Positions 14,346 to 21,899 of a stretch of 25,569 nucleotides of DNA are shown piece by piece. The stretch comes from Candidatus Woesearchaeota archaeon. GTDB lineage: Archaea > Nanobdellota > Nanobdellia > Woesearchaeales > SKIA01. The translations under genes were made by a program, and so were the position numbers. Location: assembly GCA_007116645.1 (NCBI GenBank), contig SKIA01000018.1, positions 1-25,569 on the forward strand, in the 5' to 3' direction. The notes beneath the pieces are model-generated. The model did no database searches and was not told the origin of the DNA. It was given only the letters and a program-made list of their open reading frames with translations. Each line of letters opens with the position of its first letter. Positions within the stretch are counted from its first letter, which is position 1.

Positions 14346-17300
14346 AACAACTCCTACTGCTTCTTGTACTGTGCTTGTGTTGCGTTGCACTCACAACAGA
14401 CAGATCAGAATATGGTGTGGGCGAACCTATTCTCATAAACTCTACAGAACAATTGATGATAGATACACCAAGTGCAAGTTATACGGTTCTTAATCCTGGT
14501 CCAACAACAACATTTTTCGCCCAAGAACCGGGAACGTATACTATACGATCTGATACGCAAGAACAAACAGTTACTGTTGCTGAACACACCCCTATACTTA
14601 TGCGCACATCAAGAGGGCCAGTAGTTTTGAACGCGCTTGATCTTCCTAACGGCAAACGCGTAACACTCCCAGGATTTACCTCGGTGTTGTTCACAGATCT
14701 GACAGCAGAAACAGTACGAATAACTCCTCAATTAAAACGAACGTGGGACTTTCAAACAACATTTGCAGTCGACCCAACAACACAAGGGTTTGGAGCAGTA
14801 GAACTCACACGAGTAGCACAAGGAAAGAGCTTGTACAAATGCGAAGAATACGACTACTTTAATGAAAATTGCTTTGGACGATGGGTGTTTTATCGCTCCA
14901 TAACTCCTGGACAAGAATACACTATCACAGTTACAGGAGCAGACCCTGCATTTGGAGAAGGAGAAACAGGAAGCGAACCCGTAGCGTGTCGATTATGGGA
15001 TCAAGCAGGAACAATCAAAGGAGCGGTGAATCAGAACTGTCTGTCATTAGTAGTAGCACAAGACGCACTCAGCGCAGCACTTGATGACATTGAAGGCGGA
15101 GGAAACTCAGAGTTACAACTTGACTTTGAAAACGACAGGAGCATAGCAGAAGTAAACGAACTAAATATAACGTTTAGATGGAACAGACTGCCTGTCAGCG
15201 GGGGAGGAGCAAGTGTTGGCGCAACGACTGCCACCATACAAGCATTCATAGGGGCTGGCTGGGTGACTGCGTGCACAACAACAGTACCAGTAAACGCATG
15301 GACAACCTACACGTGTGACTTTGCAAGCACCCTCACAGATCCTGCACAAGCAAACAATCTTGATGTACGTGTACTATTTAGTACAGCAAGAACAGGACGA
15401 GCAGGAGACGAAGCACGAGTGCTTGTAGACTATGTATTTATGGAACTTGACTACGTGTACTTAGACATTATTGATCCTACATACGACAACATCCAAGTAA
15501 CTCCAGCAAGTCCAAGAACGTATGCTGCAAACAGTACTGTTTTTAGCGTTGACTGGGAAGACGATGCAGCAATTGACACAGTGCTTATCGAGCACAATTT
15601 TTCCGGAAGCTTTGTGAATGAGACCATGAGTGGAGGACCAGGAACATACACTTTCTCATACGAACTACCAGCAGGGACATATCAATGGCGCTCATGGGCA
15701 AACGATACGTCATCAAACACCAACCAAACACCACAACAAACCTATATTGTGAATAAAGCAACAGGGGTAGTTGAATTATTTGTGAACGGGACGCGAGCAG
15801 ACATTACAATAGAAGAAGGAGAAAGCGTGGATGTGAGCGGAGTGCGACAAGCAGGAGAAGTAGCAATGAACCTGTACGGAAACGGAGCGCTCATATCAAG
15901 CGGTGCAAGTATTTCTGAAACGCTCACGTATCCAAACAAAGGAACCTATGTGCTCGTGCTAAACATGAGCGAAACACAAAACTACACATTCGCACAAGAA
16001 AGCTGGACGGTTACTGTTGTTGATCTGATTCCGCCAGCAACGGTGACGAATCTTCAAAATATTTCAGCAGGAGAAAACTGGTTGTACTGGGAATGGGACA
16101 ACCCACTGGACCCTGATTTTTCACACGTCATCGTCGAACTCAATGGTACATTTATTGTCAATACCTCAAACAGTTTCATCAATACAACGAGCCTATTTTC
16201 AGACACGCTCTACGAACTGCAACTGCGAACAGTGGATGATAGTGGAAACATCAACGAAAGCACACAGACGCGCCTTGGAAGAACAATAGAAAGCACGGAT
16301 GTAACTCCACCACGACTAGAAAACGTTACTGCAGTAGGAATTACAGACGGCCAAGCTACCATTACTTGGGATACAGACGAGCCCGCGACAAGCCGTGTAA
16401 AGTATGGCACGACCTCGGGAGTGTATACTGAGGAGTCTTTTTCAGTATCTCAAGTAGAAAGTCATTCACGCACACTTACAGGACTTTCTCCTAGCACGAC
16501 GTACTATTACGTTGTTAACAGCACAGACCCTGCAGGAAACTCAAACGAAAGCATCGAATACTCTTTTGCAACCCTTGCGGATACCACCCCGCCACAGTTT
16601 TCAAATGTGCTTACAACCCCCTCATCCGGAACAACTTTTCCAGTCACTGCAACATTTAACGTGACGTGGACTGATAACACCGCTGTTGATACTGTTCTAA
16701 TCGAGCACAATTTTTCCGGAAGCTTTGTGAATGAAACAATGACGGGCGGACCACAATACACGTTTACCAGAACACTTGGAGCTGGAACGTATAGTTGGAG
16801 AAGTATTGCAAACGACACTTTAGGAAACACAAATACTGATATGACGTACCAAACATATGTTGTCAATAAAGCGACAGGACAAGTCCAGTTATTCCTAAAC
16901 GGAGTGCAAGCGAGCACGAGCGCAAACCAAGACGCCACAGTAAACTTGACTGCGACAACAAACGCTGGAGAAGGAATTGTAGAATTGCTTGAAAATAGCG
17001 TAGTACTCTCACAAGGACTGCTCACAACCACCACGCTCAAATCTTTTTCAACACCAGGCACATACACTATTACTGCACGCATGAACGCAACACAAAACTA
17101 TACACAAGCAACACAAAGCTTTACGCTTACTATCAATGATACGCAGCCACCAGTTGTTACACTTATCACACCCTTTGATGGTCAAACAAGTATTGAAGAA
17201 CTCGTAACATTTAGCTACCAACCAGACGATAACGTCCTGACAACTCAGTGTTCACTCTACATAAACGGAACGCTTGAACAAACAAGCACAAGTATTACTG

Positions 17301-18733
17301 AAGAATCAACAAATACCTTCACACAACTATTTACTGATGGCGTTTACGAATGGAATGTCGAGTGTCAAGACGCACAAGGAAACGCACAAAACGCTACCAC
17401 AAGCAGAATAGTAAATGTGGCAATTATTAGGCCCTGGATTCCAACCACAGCAACCTTTAGCGGAGGAGGAACCATTACAGGCCTAGTCAACACAAGCAAT
17501 GGGGTGGGGCAGTCACTTACAACAGTAGGGCAAAACGTGCAAGTGAGTGCTTGGAGTGAAACAGCGCCAAGTAACGCAAACATCACAGCAGTAACAGCCC
17601 ATTGCGAAGCAATCACAGCAACAAACAGCGCAAGAAATGCTTTTCAATACAACACGGGAAGCGGATGGTCTGGTGATCAATGTACTTCCGGAGCAGGACA
17701 AACAGGGCTTCTTGTATGTGACTTGTTCGCGCTAGGAGTGGATACCGTCGCAGAGCTTAATAACTTGCAAACCCGGTGTGTATTGCGAAGACCAGGAGGA
17801 GGACCGGGACCGACACTCACAATTGACTACACGTATGTGCAGCCTGAATGGACGCTGATTGAAGGACCAGACTTTGCCATCACAAATGATGACATCGTGC
17901 TTCCCCTAGAAATACGTGAAGGACAAGTAGTTACGTTAAACGCTACAGTGCGAAACGAAGGAGTGCTTGGAGCAACTGCCATCGTACGATTTGTAGATGA
18001 AACAAGAAATGTGACAATCGGCGAGCAAAGCCAAAGTATTTCTGCAGGACAAGAAAAAAACTTTTCTGTAAATTGGACTGCACAGATAGGAAGAACACAA
18101 TTACGAGTTGTTGTAGACCCGAATGATATCGTGGAAGAACTTGATGAAACAAACAATGAGGCAACAGCAACCATTGATGTGGACGCGTGGCAAACATACT
18201 ACGGAACTCTAGTGCAGCGACTGCGAATTCTTGCGGATAGCACGGCGCAAACATATAATTGGAGCCTTGCAAATATTCAAGGAAACATTCTGGCCATTGA
18301 TGACCAATCAATAACCAACTACTTGAATTTGCAAGCACTCACCCGCTCAGCAACAGGAACGTATCGTTTCGAGGATTTAGCACTGGCAGACCAAGCCCTT
18401 ACTATGACAGCATTTGTTGATAGTATCAACCAAACGTTTAGCAATGGCACAGGCAATCTTTTAGGAACAGATACCTTTGTTGTGTTCGGACAAACAATCA
18501 CTAACGTACCTGTTATTCAAACAAGCACTCCATTTAGAACAGGTGTTTTGTGGGATACTGACGACGCGCTAGGGGATGAGTATGACGGGGGAACACTCGT
18601 ATTTGTTACCAAGATAAATCTTTCACAAGCAGGACAATTTGGAACGTACGACTACGAGTTACGCATCCCTGCGTTGCTCAGAAATAACTCGGGATCAGAC
18701 ACAGCAGTACTCCTTTCGTTAGAGATTAACTAA
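14342..18733 (+). CDS. Giant secreted surface glycoprotein with Ig/FN3/CARDB modules
   Basis: A 1463-residue protein with a signal peptide (MKQLLLLLVLCLCCVALTT). Order of parts: a strand-rich N-terminal region (20-370) containing a jelly-roll-like unit near 220-370; an Ig-like module (about 378-471) and linker; FN3-like modules at about 563-645 and 653-745; a second copy of the Ig-like module and linker (about 748-930); another Ig-like module (935-1026); a unit resembling the N-terminal jelly roll (1030-1160); a CARDB domain (about 1173-1279, ending IVEELDETNNEATATIDV); and a ~180-residue terminal domain shared with the nearby small secreted proteins. No C-terminal membrane helix is present, so it must bind the surface through other proteins. 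I count about 39 N-x-S/T sequons. It most likely works as an adhesin, stalk or envelope component. Confidence 0.9.
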   Translation: MKQLLLLLVLCLCCVALTTDRSEYGVGEPILINSTEQLMIDTPSASYTVLNPGPTTTFFAQEPGTYTIRSDTQEQTVTVAEHTPILMRTSRGPVVLNALDLPNGKRVTLPGFTSVLFTDLTAETVRITPQLKRTWDFQTTFAVDPTTQGFGAVELTRVAQGKSLYKCEEYDYFNENCFGRWVFYRSITPGQEYTITVTGADPAFGEGETGSEPVACRLWDQAGTIKGAVNQNCLSLVVAQDALSAALDDIEGGGNSELQLDFENDRSIAEVNELNITFRWNRLPVSGGGASVGATTATIQAFIGAGWVTACTTTVPVNAWTTYTCDFASTLTDPAQANNLDVRVLFSTARTGRAGDEARVLVDYVFMELDYVYLDIIDPTYDNIQVTPASPRTYAANSTVFSVDWEDDAAIDTVLIEHNFSGSFVNETMSGGPGTYTFSYELPAGTYQWRSWANDTSSNTNQTPQQTYIVNKATGVVELFVNGTRADITIEEGESVDVSGVRQAGEVAMNLYGNGALISSGASISETLTYPNKGTYVLVLNMSETQNYTFAQESWTVTVVDLIPPATVTNLQNISAGENWLYWEWDNPLDPDFSHVIVELNGTFIVNTSNSFINTTSLFSDTLYELQLRTVDDSGNINESTQTRLGRTIESTDVTPPRLENVTAVGITDGQATITWDTDEPATSRVKYGTTSGVYTEESFSVSQVESHSRTLTGLSPSTTYYYVVNSTDPAGNSNESIEYSFATLADTTPPQFSNVLTTPSSGTTFPVTATFNVTWTDNTAVDTVLIEHNFSGSFVNETMTGGPQYTFTRTLGAGTYSWRSIANDTLGNTNTDMTYQTYVVNKATGQVQLFLNGVQASTSANQDATVNLTATTNAGEGIVELLENSVVLSQGLLTTTTLKSFSTPGTYTITARMNATQNYTQATQSFTLTINDTQPPVVTLITPFDGQTSIEELVTFSYQPDDNVLTTQCSLYINGTLEQTSTSITEESTNTFTQLFTDGVYEWNVECQDAQGNAQNATTSRIVNVAIIRPWIPTTATFSGGGTITGLVNTSNGVGQSLTTVGQNVQVSAWSETAPSNANITAVTAHCEAITATNSARNAFQYNTGSGWSGDQCTSGAGQTGLLVCDLFALGVDTVAELNNLQTRCVLRRPGGGPGPTLTIDYTYVQPEWTLIEGPDFAITNDDIVLPLEIREGQVVTLNATVRNEGVLGATAIVRFVDETRNVTIGEQSQSISAGQEKNFSVNWTAQIGRTQLRVVVDPNDIVEELDETNNEATATIDVDAWQTYYGTLVQRLRILADSTAQTYNWSLANIQGNILAIDDQSITNYLNLQALTRSATGTYRFEDLALADQALTMTAFVDSINQTFSNGTGNLLGTDTFVVFGQTITNVPVIQTSTPFRTGVLWDTDDALGDEYDGGTLVFVTKINLSQAGQFGTYDYELRIPALLRNNSGSDTAVLLSLEIN
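15475..17130 (+). repeat. Internal duplication within the giant surface gene
   Basis: Two copies of an Ig-like module plus linker lie about 1113 bases (371 codons) apart. Bases 15587-15621 and 16700-16734 are identical over 35 nt. Both copies encode VDTVLIEHNFSGS-type and later NKATG..xLFxNG blocks, and the surrounding sequence is clearly related but diverged. Confidence 0.85.
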
Positions 18734-20346
18734 CGCTTTTTTCTTGTAACAAACCAACCAACAAGCACTGCAATAAAGAGCACAAGAACAATCCACGTCC
18801 ATGAAAGAGCAGAAGATGCACCCACACTAAAACCAAGAGTTACTCGCGCAAAGTTTACTAATGACAGTTCGCGTTGACCAAAAAAGAGCTCTAAAGATAA
18901 CTCATTATTGCGCTCAAGGTCTCGCTCAGACATCTCAACCAAAAGCTCTACCTGACGAGATTGTCCAACAGGAACACGAACCACTTCAGAACCTACACGT
19001 ACGCGCTCATTGCCCACACGCACATCCACTGCTTCAACAACGACAAACGCATCAACCGGACCAGTGTTTTCTACCTCTATGACGAACGCTTCAAGGCGTG
19101 TATCATACATTGCCGAGGAGACGCGCAACTGACTTTGATCATCAATTTGGGCGCGGCTCACATCAACTCTTCCCTGGACAATTAAATCAAGACTACGAGG
19201 AGAAGCTCCATAGAGCAGCGTGTACGCTAACTCTTCACCAAGATCAACGCTTTGGTATTGCTGAGTTTTGTACGAACCCGCCTCAATGAATACTGGACGA
19301 GCATCCTCAATAGTATCTTCTCCGACAAAGGTTGCAGAAAAATATGTTGCAATGCTCCCAGGGTTTTGATATGTTACCAACAATGTTTGACGCGTGGCGT
19401 CATACTCAGCACTTGCAACTTGGATCAGAGGATTAGGAACGGGGACGTTAAACAAGTCCAGAGCAAACTGTTGCTGGTCGCGACCCTGAGCAAACTTAAT
19501 GAAGATACTAATACCTGTACGGTCTTTGATGGTATTTGCGTTCGGTGCTAAAGCGTTTCCAATCAATACAGCTGTCTGAATATTGCTTTCGCGAATAACA
19601 TCTGTTACTCGGACAGGAACTGTTTGCCGACCAATAAACAAAGTTGGAGAGGTCCCTGTGATGAGTTGTTCTTCAATGATCTCGCCATTAGCAAGAATTA
19701 TGAGTTGTGAAGGATACTCCTGTAAAAAAAGTTCGAATAATGCAAAGTTATCATCAAAGCGGTCTTGATTGTTAATGATGCGAGATGCTTGGTCTTCAAA
19801 CGTTTCTAATAAAAACGAAGGGATATGGCCGTACACGAGCACGTCTTGAGCAGAAATTTCCTCTAAAACACTGCTTGTGCGCTGGGAAGCAAACAGTACT
19901 CCTGCTTGCTTTTTGTTTGCATACGTTCCCACAGAAACTGCGTTATATCCGTACGCGTCACCTACCACGATCACGTTTTGGGGTTGTGCACGTAGTACAA
20001 GTTCTTCATTCGTGTCGATTGCGTTTGTTGAGCGAAGATCTTCGATGGTGAATCCTCTGCTTACAAGCAGGCTACGAAACCCTGCCATTGGTTGCTGATT
20101 GCCTGTGATGAGGAACACTGGCTCGTCTGGATTTAGTCGTGATAAGATTCGGGTTGCTTGCTGTGTGTCAGTTACAAAGTATCCTTGTTGGTCAGTGATA
20201 GAAGCATATTGGAGCCCAGAGTATACATCTCGCCAATCCCCGCTGTTTACTACTACTTGTGCACTCACTACAGGGACAAGCGTGAGGATGATGAGTGCCA
20301 ACAGGACATTAGATTTCCAAGAAGAAGTAATAGTTCGTCCCTCCAT
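18730..20346 (-). CDS. Membrane-anchored surface protein with cell-wall-binding-repeat-like units
   Basis: A 538-residue protein with an N-terminal signal sequence (about 13-29, ending VPVVSAQ), a ~480-residue ectodomain and a C-terminal membrane helix (about 510-531) followed by RKKR. The first ~270 residues contain Rossmann-like repeats: PVFLITGNQQPMAGF, NVIVVGDAYGYNAVSVGTYA then KKQAGVLF, and SQLIILANGEI with VTDVIRESNIQTAVLIGNAL. This resembles cell-wall-binding repeat 2 (CWB2, PF04122), known from clostridial and some archaeal surface proteins, but the match is by pattern only. The remainder looks like two or three beta-sandwich domains. It could anchor a surface layer or tether the giant protein, whose convergent 3' end overlaps it by four bases. 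Its ATG lies 38 bases inside the upstream paralogue gene, so the two share a transcript. Confidence 0.82.
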   Translation of the reverse strand: MEGRTITSSWKSNVLLALIILTLVPVVSAQVVVNSGDWRDVYSGLQYASITDQQGYFVTDTQQATRILSRLNPDEPVFLITGNQQPMAGFRSLLVSRGFTIEDLRSTNAIDTNEELVLRAQPQNVIVVGDAYGYNAVSVGTYANKKQAGVLFASQRTSSVLEEISAQDVLVYGHIPSFLLETFEDQASRIINNQDRFDDNFALFELFLQEYPSQLIILANGEIIEEQLITGTSPTLFIGRQTVPVRVTDVIRESNIQTAVLIGNALAPNANTIKDRTGISIFIKFAQGRDQQQFALDLFNVPVPNPLIQVASAEYDATRQTLLVTYQNPGSIATYFSATFVGEDTIEDARPVFIEAGSYKTQQYQSVDLGEELAYTLLYGASPRSLDLIVQGRVDVSRAQIDDQSQLRVSSAMYDTRLEAFVIEVENTGPVDAFVVVEAVDVRVGNERVRVGSEVVRVPVGQSRQVELLVEMSERDLERNNELSLELFFGQRELSLVNFARVTLGFSVGASSALSWTWIVLVLFIAVLVGWFVTRKKR

Positions 20347-20983
20347 CTGCTGCTGGTACCATAAGTTGAAATTGTACGTTCAAACCATTATACGCTGTTG
20401 CTCCTGCCGAAATAATGTTTGTTCCAAACAACGCGCGCGTAGTATCTGTTCCTGTAATGTCTGCGATGCACGTGTCCCAACTCCCTGGATCTCCTGCGTT
20501 ATCGTATGGCGTCACCCCTGCAGCTCCAGATATTTCTGTTCCAGCCGCGCACGCAGAGCCCGTCATCGTGTTTGTAATGCTATCAGCATCAGTGTTGGTG
20601 AATCCAAACGCAGCATCCTTTGTTTCTTTATCGCCTTGGCTGCTCACTGCCGTGACACTAGTCCAATCAGGATTGCTGTTTGGAGATGCGTATACTGCGG
20701 CGAATTCTACGTTGGACCAATCAAAAAATACGTTACTTCCGTCACCAAGGCGTAGGCTTCCAGAGACGTTTCCCCAGTACCCTTGCCATTTACTTGTTGA
20801 GAGGTCAGCGCTGATATTTACTTCTGTGACGTTTCCACCACCAGCACCTATAGTGTTTCCTCCTGTCGGTGTGTATTGTCCAGTTGCTCCGGGAGTGCTT
20901 TGTGCAGGTTCATTTGCGTAGGCAAAGCCTAGAATAAGAATGCTTATTGTAAGAATTGTCACTATGAATTGTCGCTGCTCCAC
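20309..20983 (-). CDS. Small secreted surface protein, paralogue 1 (WQG-domain family)
   Basis: A 224-residue protein with a hydrophobic N-terminus (about 7-24, LTISILILGFAYA) typical of a signal peptide or a pilin-like helix. The mature part begins QSTPGATGQYTPTGGNTIG and has the family core STSKWQGYWGNVSGSLRLGD, then a variable region with a Cys pair, and ends NVQFQLMVPAADGG followed by NYYFFLEI. It is clearly homologous throughout to the next gene. No membrane helix occurs at the C-terminus. The GTG start at 20983 is supported by a TATA-like box 25 bases upstream, giving a leaderless message. It has no separate terminator and overlaps the CWB2-like gene, so both are expressed together. Function is unknown; a structural subunit of the cell surface is the best guess. 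Confidence 0.85.
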   Translation of the reverse strand: MEQRQFIVTILTISILILGFAYANEPAQSTPGATGQYTPTGGNTIGAGGGNVTEVNISADLSTSKWQGYWGNVSGSLRLGDGSNVFFDWSNVEFAAVYASPNSNPDWTSVTAVSSQGDKETKDAAFGFTNTDADSITNTMTGSACAAGTEISGAAGVTPYDNAGDPGSWDTCIADITGTDTTRALFGTNIISAGATAYNGLNVQFQLMVPAADGGTNYYFFLEI

Positions 20984-21003
20984 AGGGATTGTATTGGACT
21001 TGC

Positions 21004-21013
21004 GTTATTTAAG
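21004..21013 (-). promoter_or_regulatory. TATA-like box for paralogue 1
   Basis: Minus-strand CTTAAATAAC is centred 25 bases before GTG 20983. Confidence 0.55.
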
Positions 21014-21023
21014 AATTGTGGAG

Positions 21024-21079
21024 TAAAATAATAAAAAAAAGAAAAAGAAAAAAGTTGTCTTCTTAGATTTCTAAGAAGA
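21024..21079 (-). terminator. Hairpin plus oligo-T terminator of paralogue 2
   Basis: On the minus strand a perfect 10-bp stem (TCTTCTTAGA/TCTAAGAAGA, 21058-21079) spans the stop codon and is followed after six bases by about 30 bases made almost only of T. This looks like an intrinsic terminator. It separates paralogue 2 from paralogue 1 and implies a strongly expressed, monocistronic message. Confidence 0.75.
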
Positions 21080-21716
21080 AGTAGTAGTCAGTTCCTGCGC
21101 CTTGTGCTGGTACCATGATCTGATAGTCGATGGTATCGCCGTTGTAGCCTTCTCCGGAAGCAATGTTTGTTCCAAAGACGACTGAACCAAGGCCGAGTGC
21201 GCCACTATCGCCAACACATGTTTCCCATGCGCCTGCACCGTTAGGGGTTACTCCTGCTGCTGCAGTAATTTCTGTTCCTGCTACACAAGTGTCACCTGTC
21301 ATGGTGCTTGCGATACTGTCCGCGTCTGCTGACGTTAAGCCGAACGCTGTGTCAAGTGCTTCTAAGTCAAGTGCTGCGTCGACTCCGCTTAAGCTCCCAA
21401 AGCTAGGAGCTACTGCTGGCGATGCATAAATTGCTTGGAAGGTAACTCCGGACCAATCATAAAAGATTGCTGATCCGTCACCAAGACGTAGACTTCCAGA
21501 GACGTTTCCCCAGAAACCTTGCCATTTGGTGGTACTTGCGTTTGACTCTACAGTGTTTTCTGTGACGTTTCCGCCTTCTGCCGCAATAGCGTTTGCTGCT
21601 GGCGCAGTATATTGACCAGTAGCTCCTGCTGTGCTCTGAGCGTCTTGGTTTGCTACCACGAACGCTCCAAGTGCGACGACAAGGACGGCCGCCATCATTA
21701 TTGAGAGTCTCTTCAT
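21063..21716 (-). CDS. Small secreted surface protein, paralogue 2; probable major surface protein
   Basis: A 217-residue protein with a basic N-terminus and signal-like helix (MKRLSIMMAAVLVVALGAFV). Its mature part starts QSTAGATGQYTAPAANAIAA and carries the core STTKWQGFWGNVSGSLRLGD, a central variable part with a Cys pair, and the end IDYQIMVPAQGAGTDYYFFL. It is about half identical to paralogue 1 by eye. The start is ATG 21716, since GAGGTG at 21726-21731 sits nine bases ahead; the GTG at 21728 lies inside that ribosome-binding site. Unlike most genes here it appears to have a 5' leader of 50-85 bases and a strong terminator, and its codons avoid the CA-rich bias of the glycan block. These traits suggest high expression. 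Whether it forms a layer or a filament is not known. Confidence 0.87.
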   Translation of the reverse strand: MKRLSIMMAAVLVVALGAFVVANQDAQSTAGATGQYTAPAANAIAAEGGNVTENTVESNASTTKWQGFWGNVSGSLRLGDGSAIFYDWSGVTFQAIYASPAVAPSFGSLSGVDAALDLEALDTAFGLTSADADSIASTMTGDTCVAGTEITAAAGVTPNGAGAWETCVGDSGALGLGSVVFGTNIASGEGYNGDTIDYQIMVPAQGAGTDYYFFLEI

Positions 21717-21725
21717 TGTTTTGTT

Positions 21726-21740
21726 CACCTCGTATACGAG
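21726..21740 (-). promoter_or_regulatory. Ribosome-binding site next to a perfect palindrome
   Basis: GAGGTG (complement of 21726-21731) is the ribosome-binding site of paralogue 2. The perfect 12-base palindrome CTCGTATACGAG occupies 21729-21740 and overlaps it, so either a protein bound to the palindrome or an RNA hairpin could control translation or transcription. Confidence 0.65.
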
Positions 21741-21780
21741 CGAGTGACTTTTTCGGACACACCGAATTAATCACCATACC

Positions 21781-21797
21781 AGGATACGTTTTATCCT
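21781..21797. promoter_or_regulatory. Inverted repeat in the divergent promoter region
   Basis: AGGATA-5-TATCCT is a perfect 6-bp inverted repeat about 65 bases upstream of paralogue 2. It contains an ATAAAA element on the minus strand and may be an operator. Confidence 0.35.
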
Positions 21798-21819
21798 GTG
21801 AGTATACGATTGTGTATAT

Positions 21820-21830
21820 TGGTATTTAAA
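21820..21830 (-). promoter_or_regulatory. Candidate TATA box for paralogue 2
   Basis: Minus-strand TTTAAATACC would place the transcript start near 21800, giving an ~85-base leader. The ATAAAA at 21789-21794 is the alternative, with a ~50-base leader. Confidence 0.4.
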
Positions 21831-21868
21831 TGTTCGTATTGTGATTAGTTTCTTTATGGAAAGAAAAT

Positions 21869-21877
21869 GTATATAAG
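21869..21877 (+). promoter_or_regulatory. TATA box that fixes the start of the 21900 gene
   Basis: GTATATAAG is centred 27 bases before ATG 21900. It overlaps the earlier in-frame ATG at 21867, so that codon is very unlikely to be used. Confidence 0.65.
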
Positions 21878-21899
21878 CGCAAACCAAACAAAACAGTAC

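Noticed and set aside
14342..14400. Lipoprotein signal (LCLCC) in the giant protein
   Set aside because: The hydrophobic segment has cysteines, but the residues after them do not fit a clear lipobox, and secretion by ordinary signal peptidase explains it equally well.
21867..21899. Start of the doubly anchored protein at ATG 21867
   Set aside because: That ATG is part of the TATA region; ATG 21900 has the normal spacing and opens directly on the signal helix.
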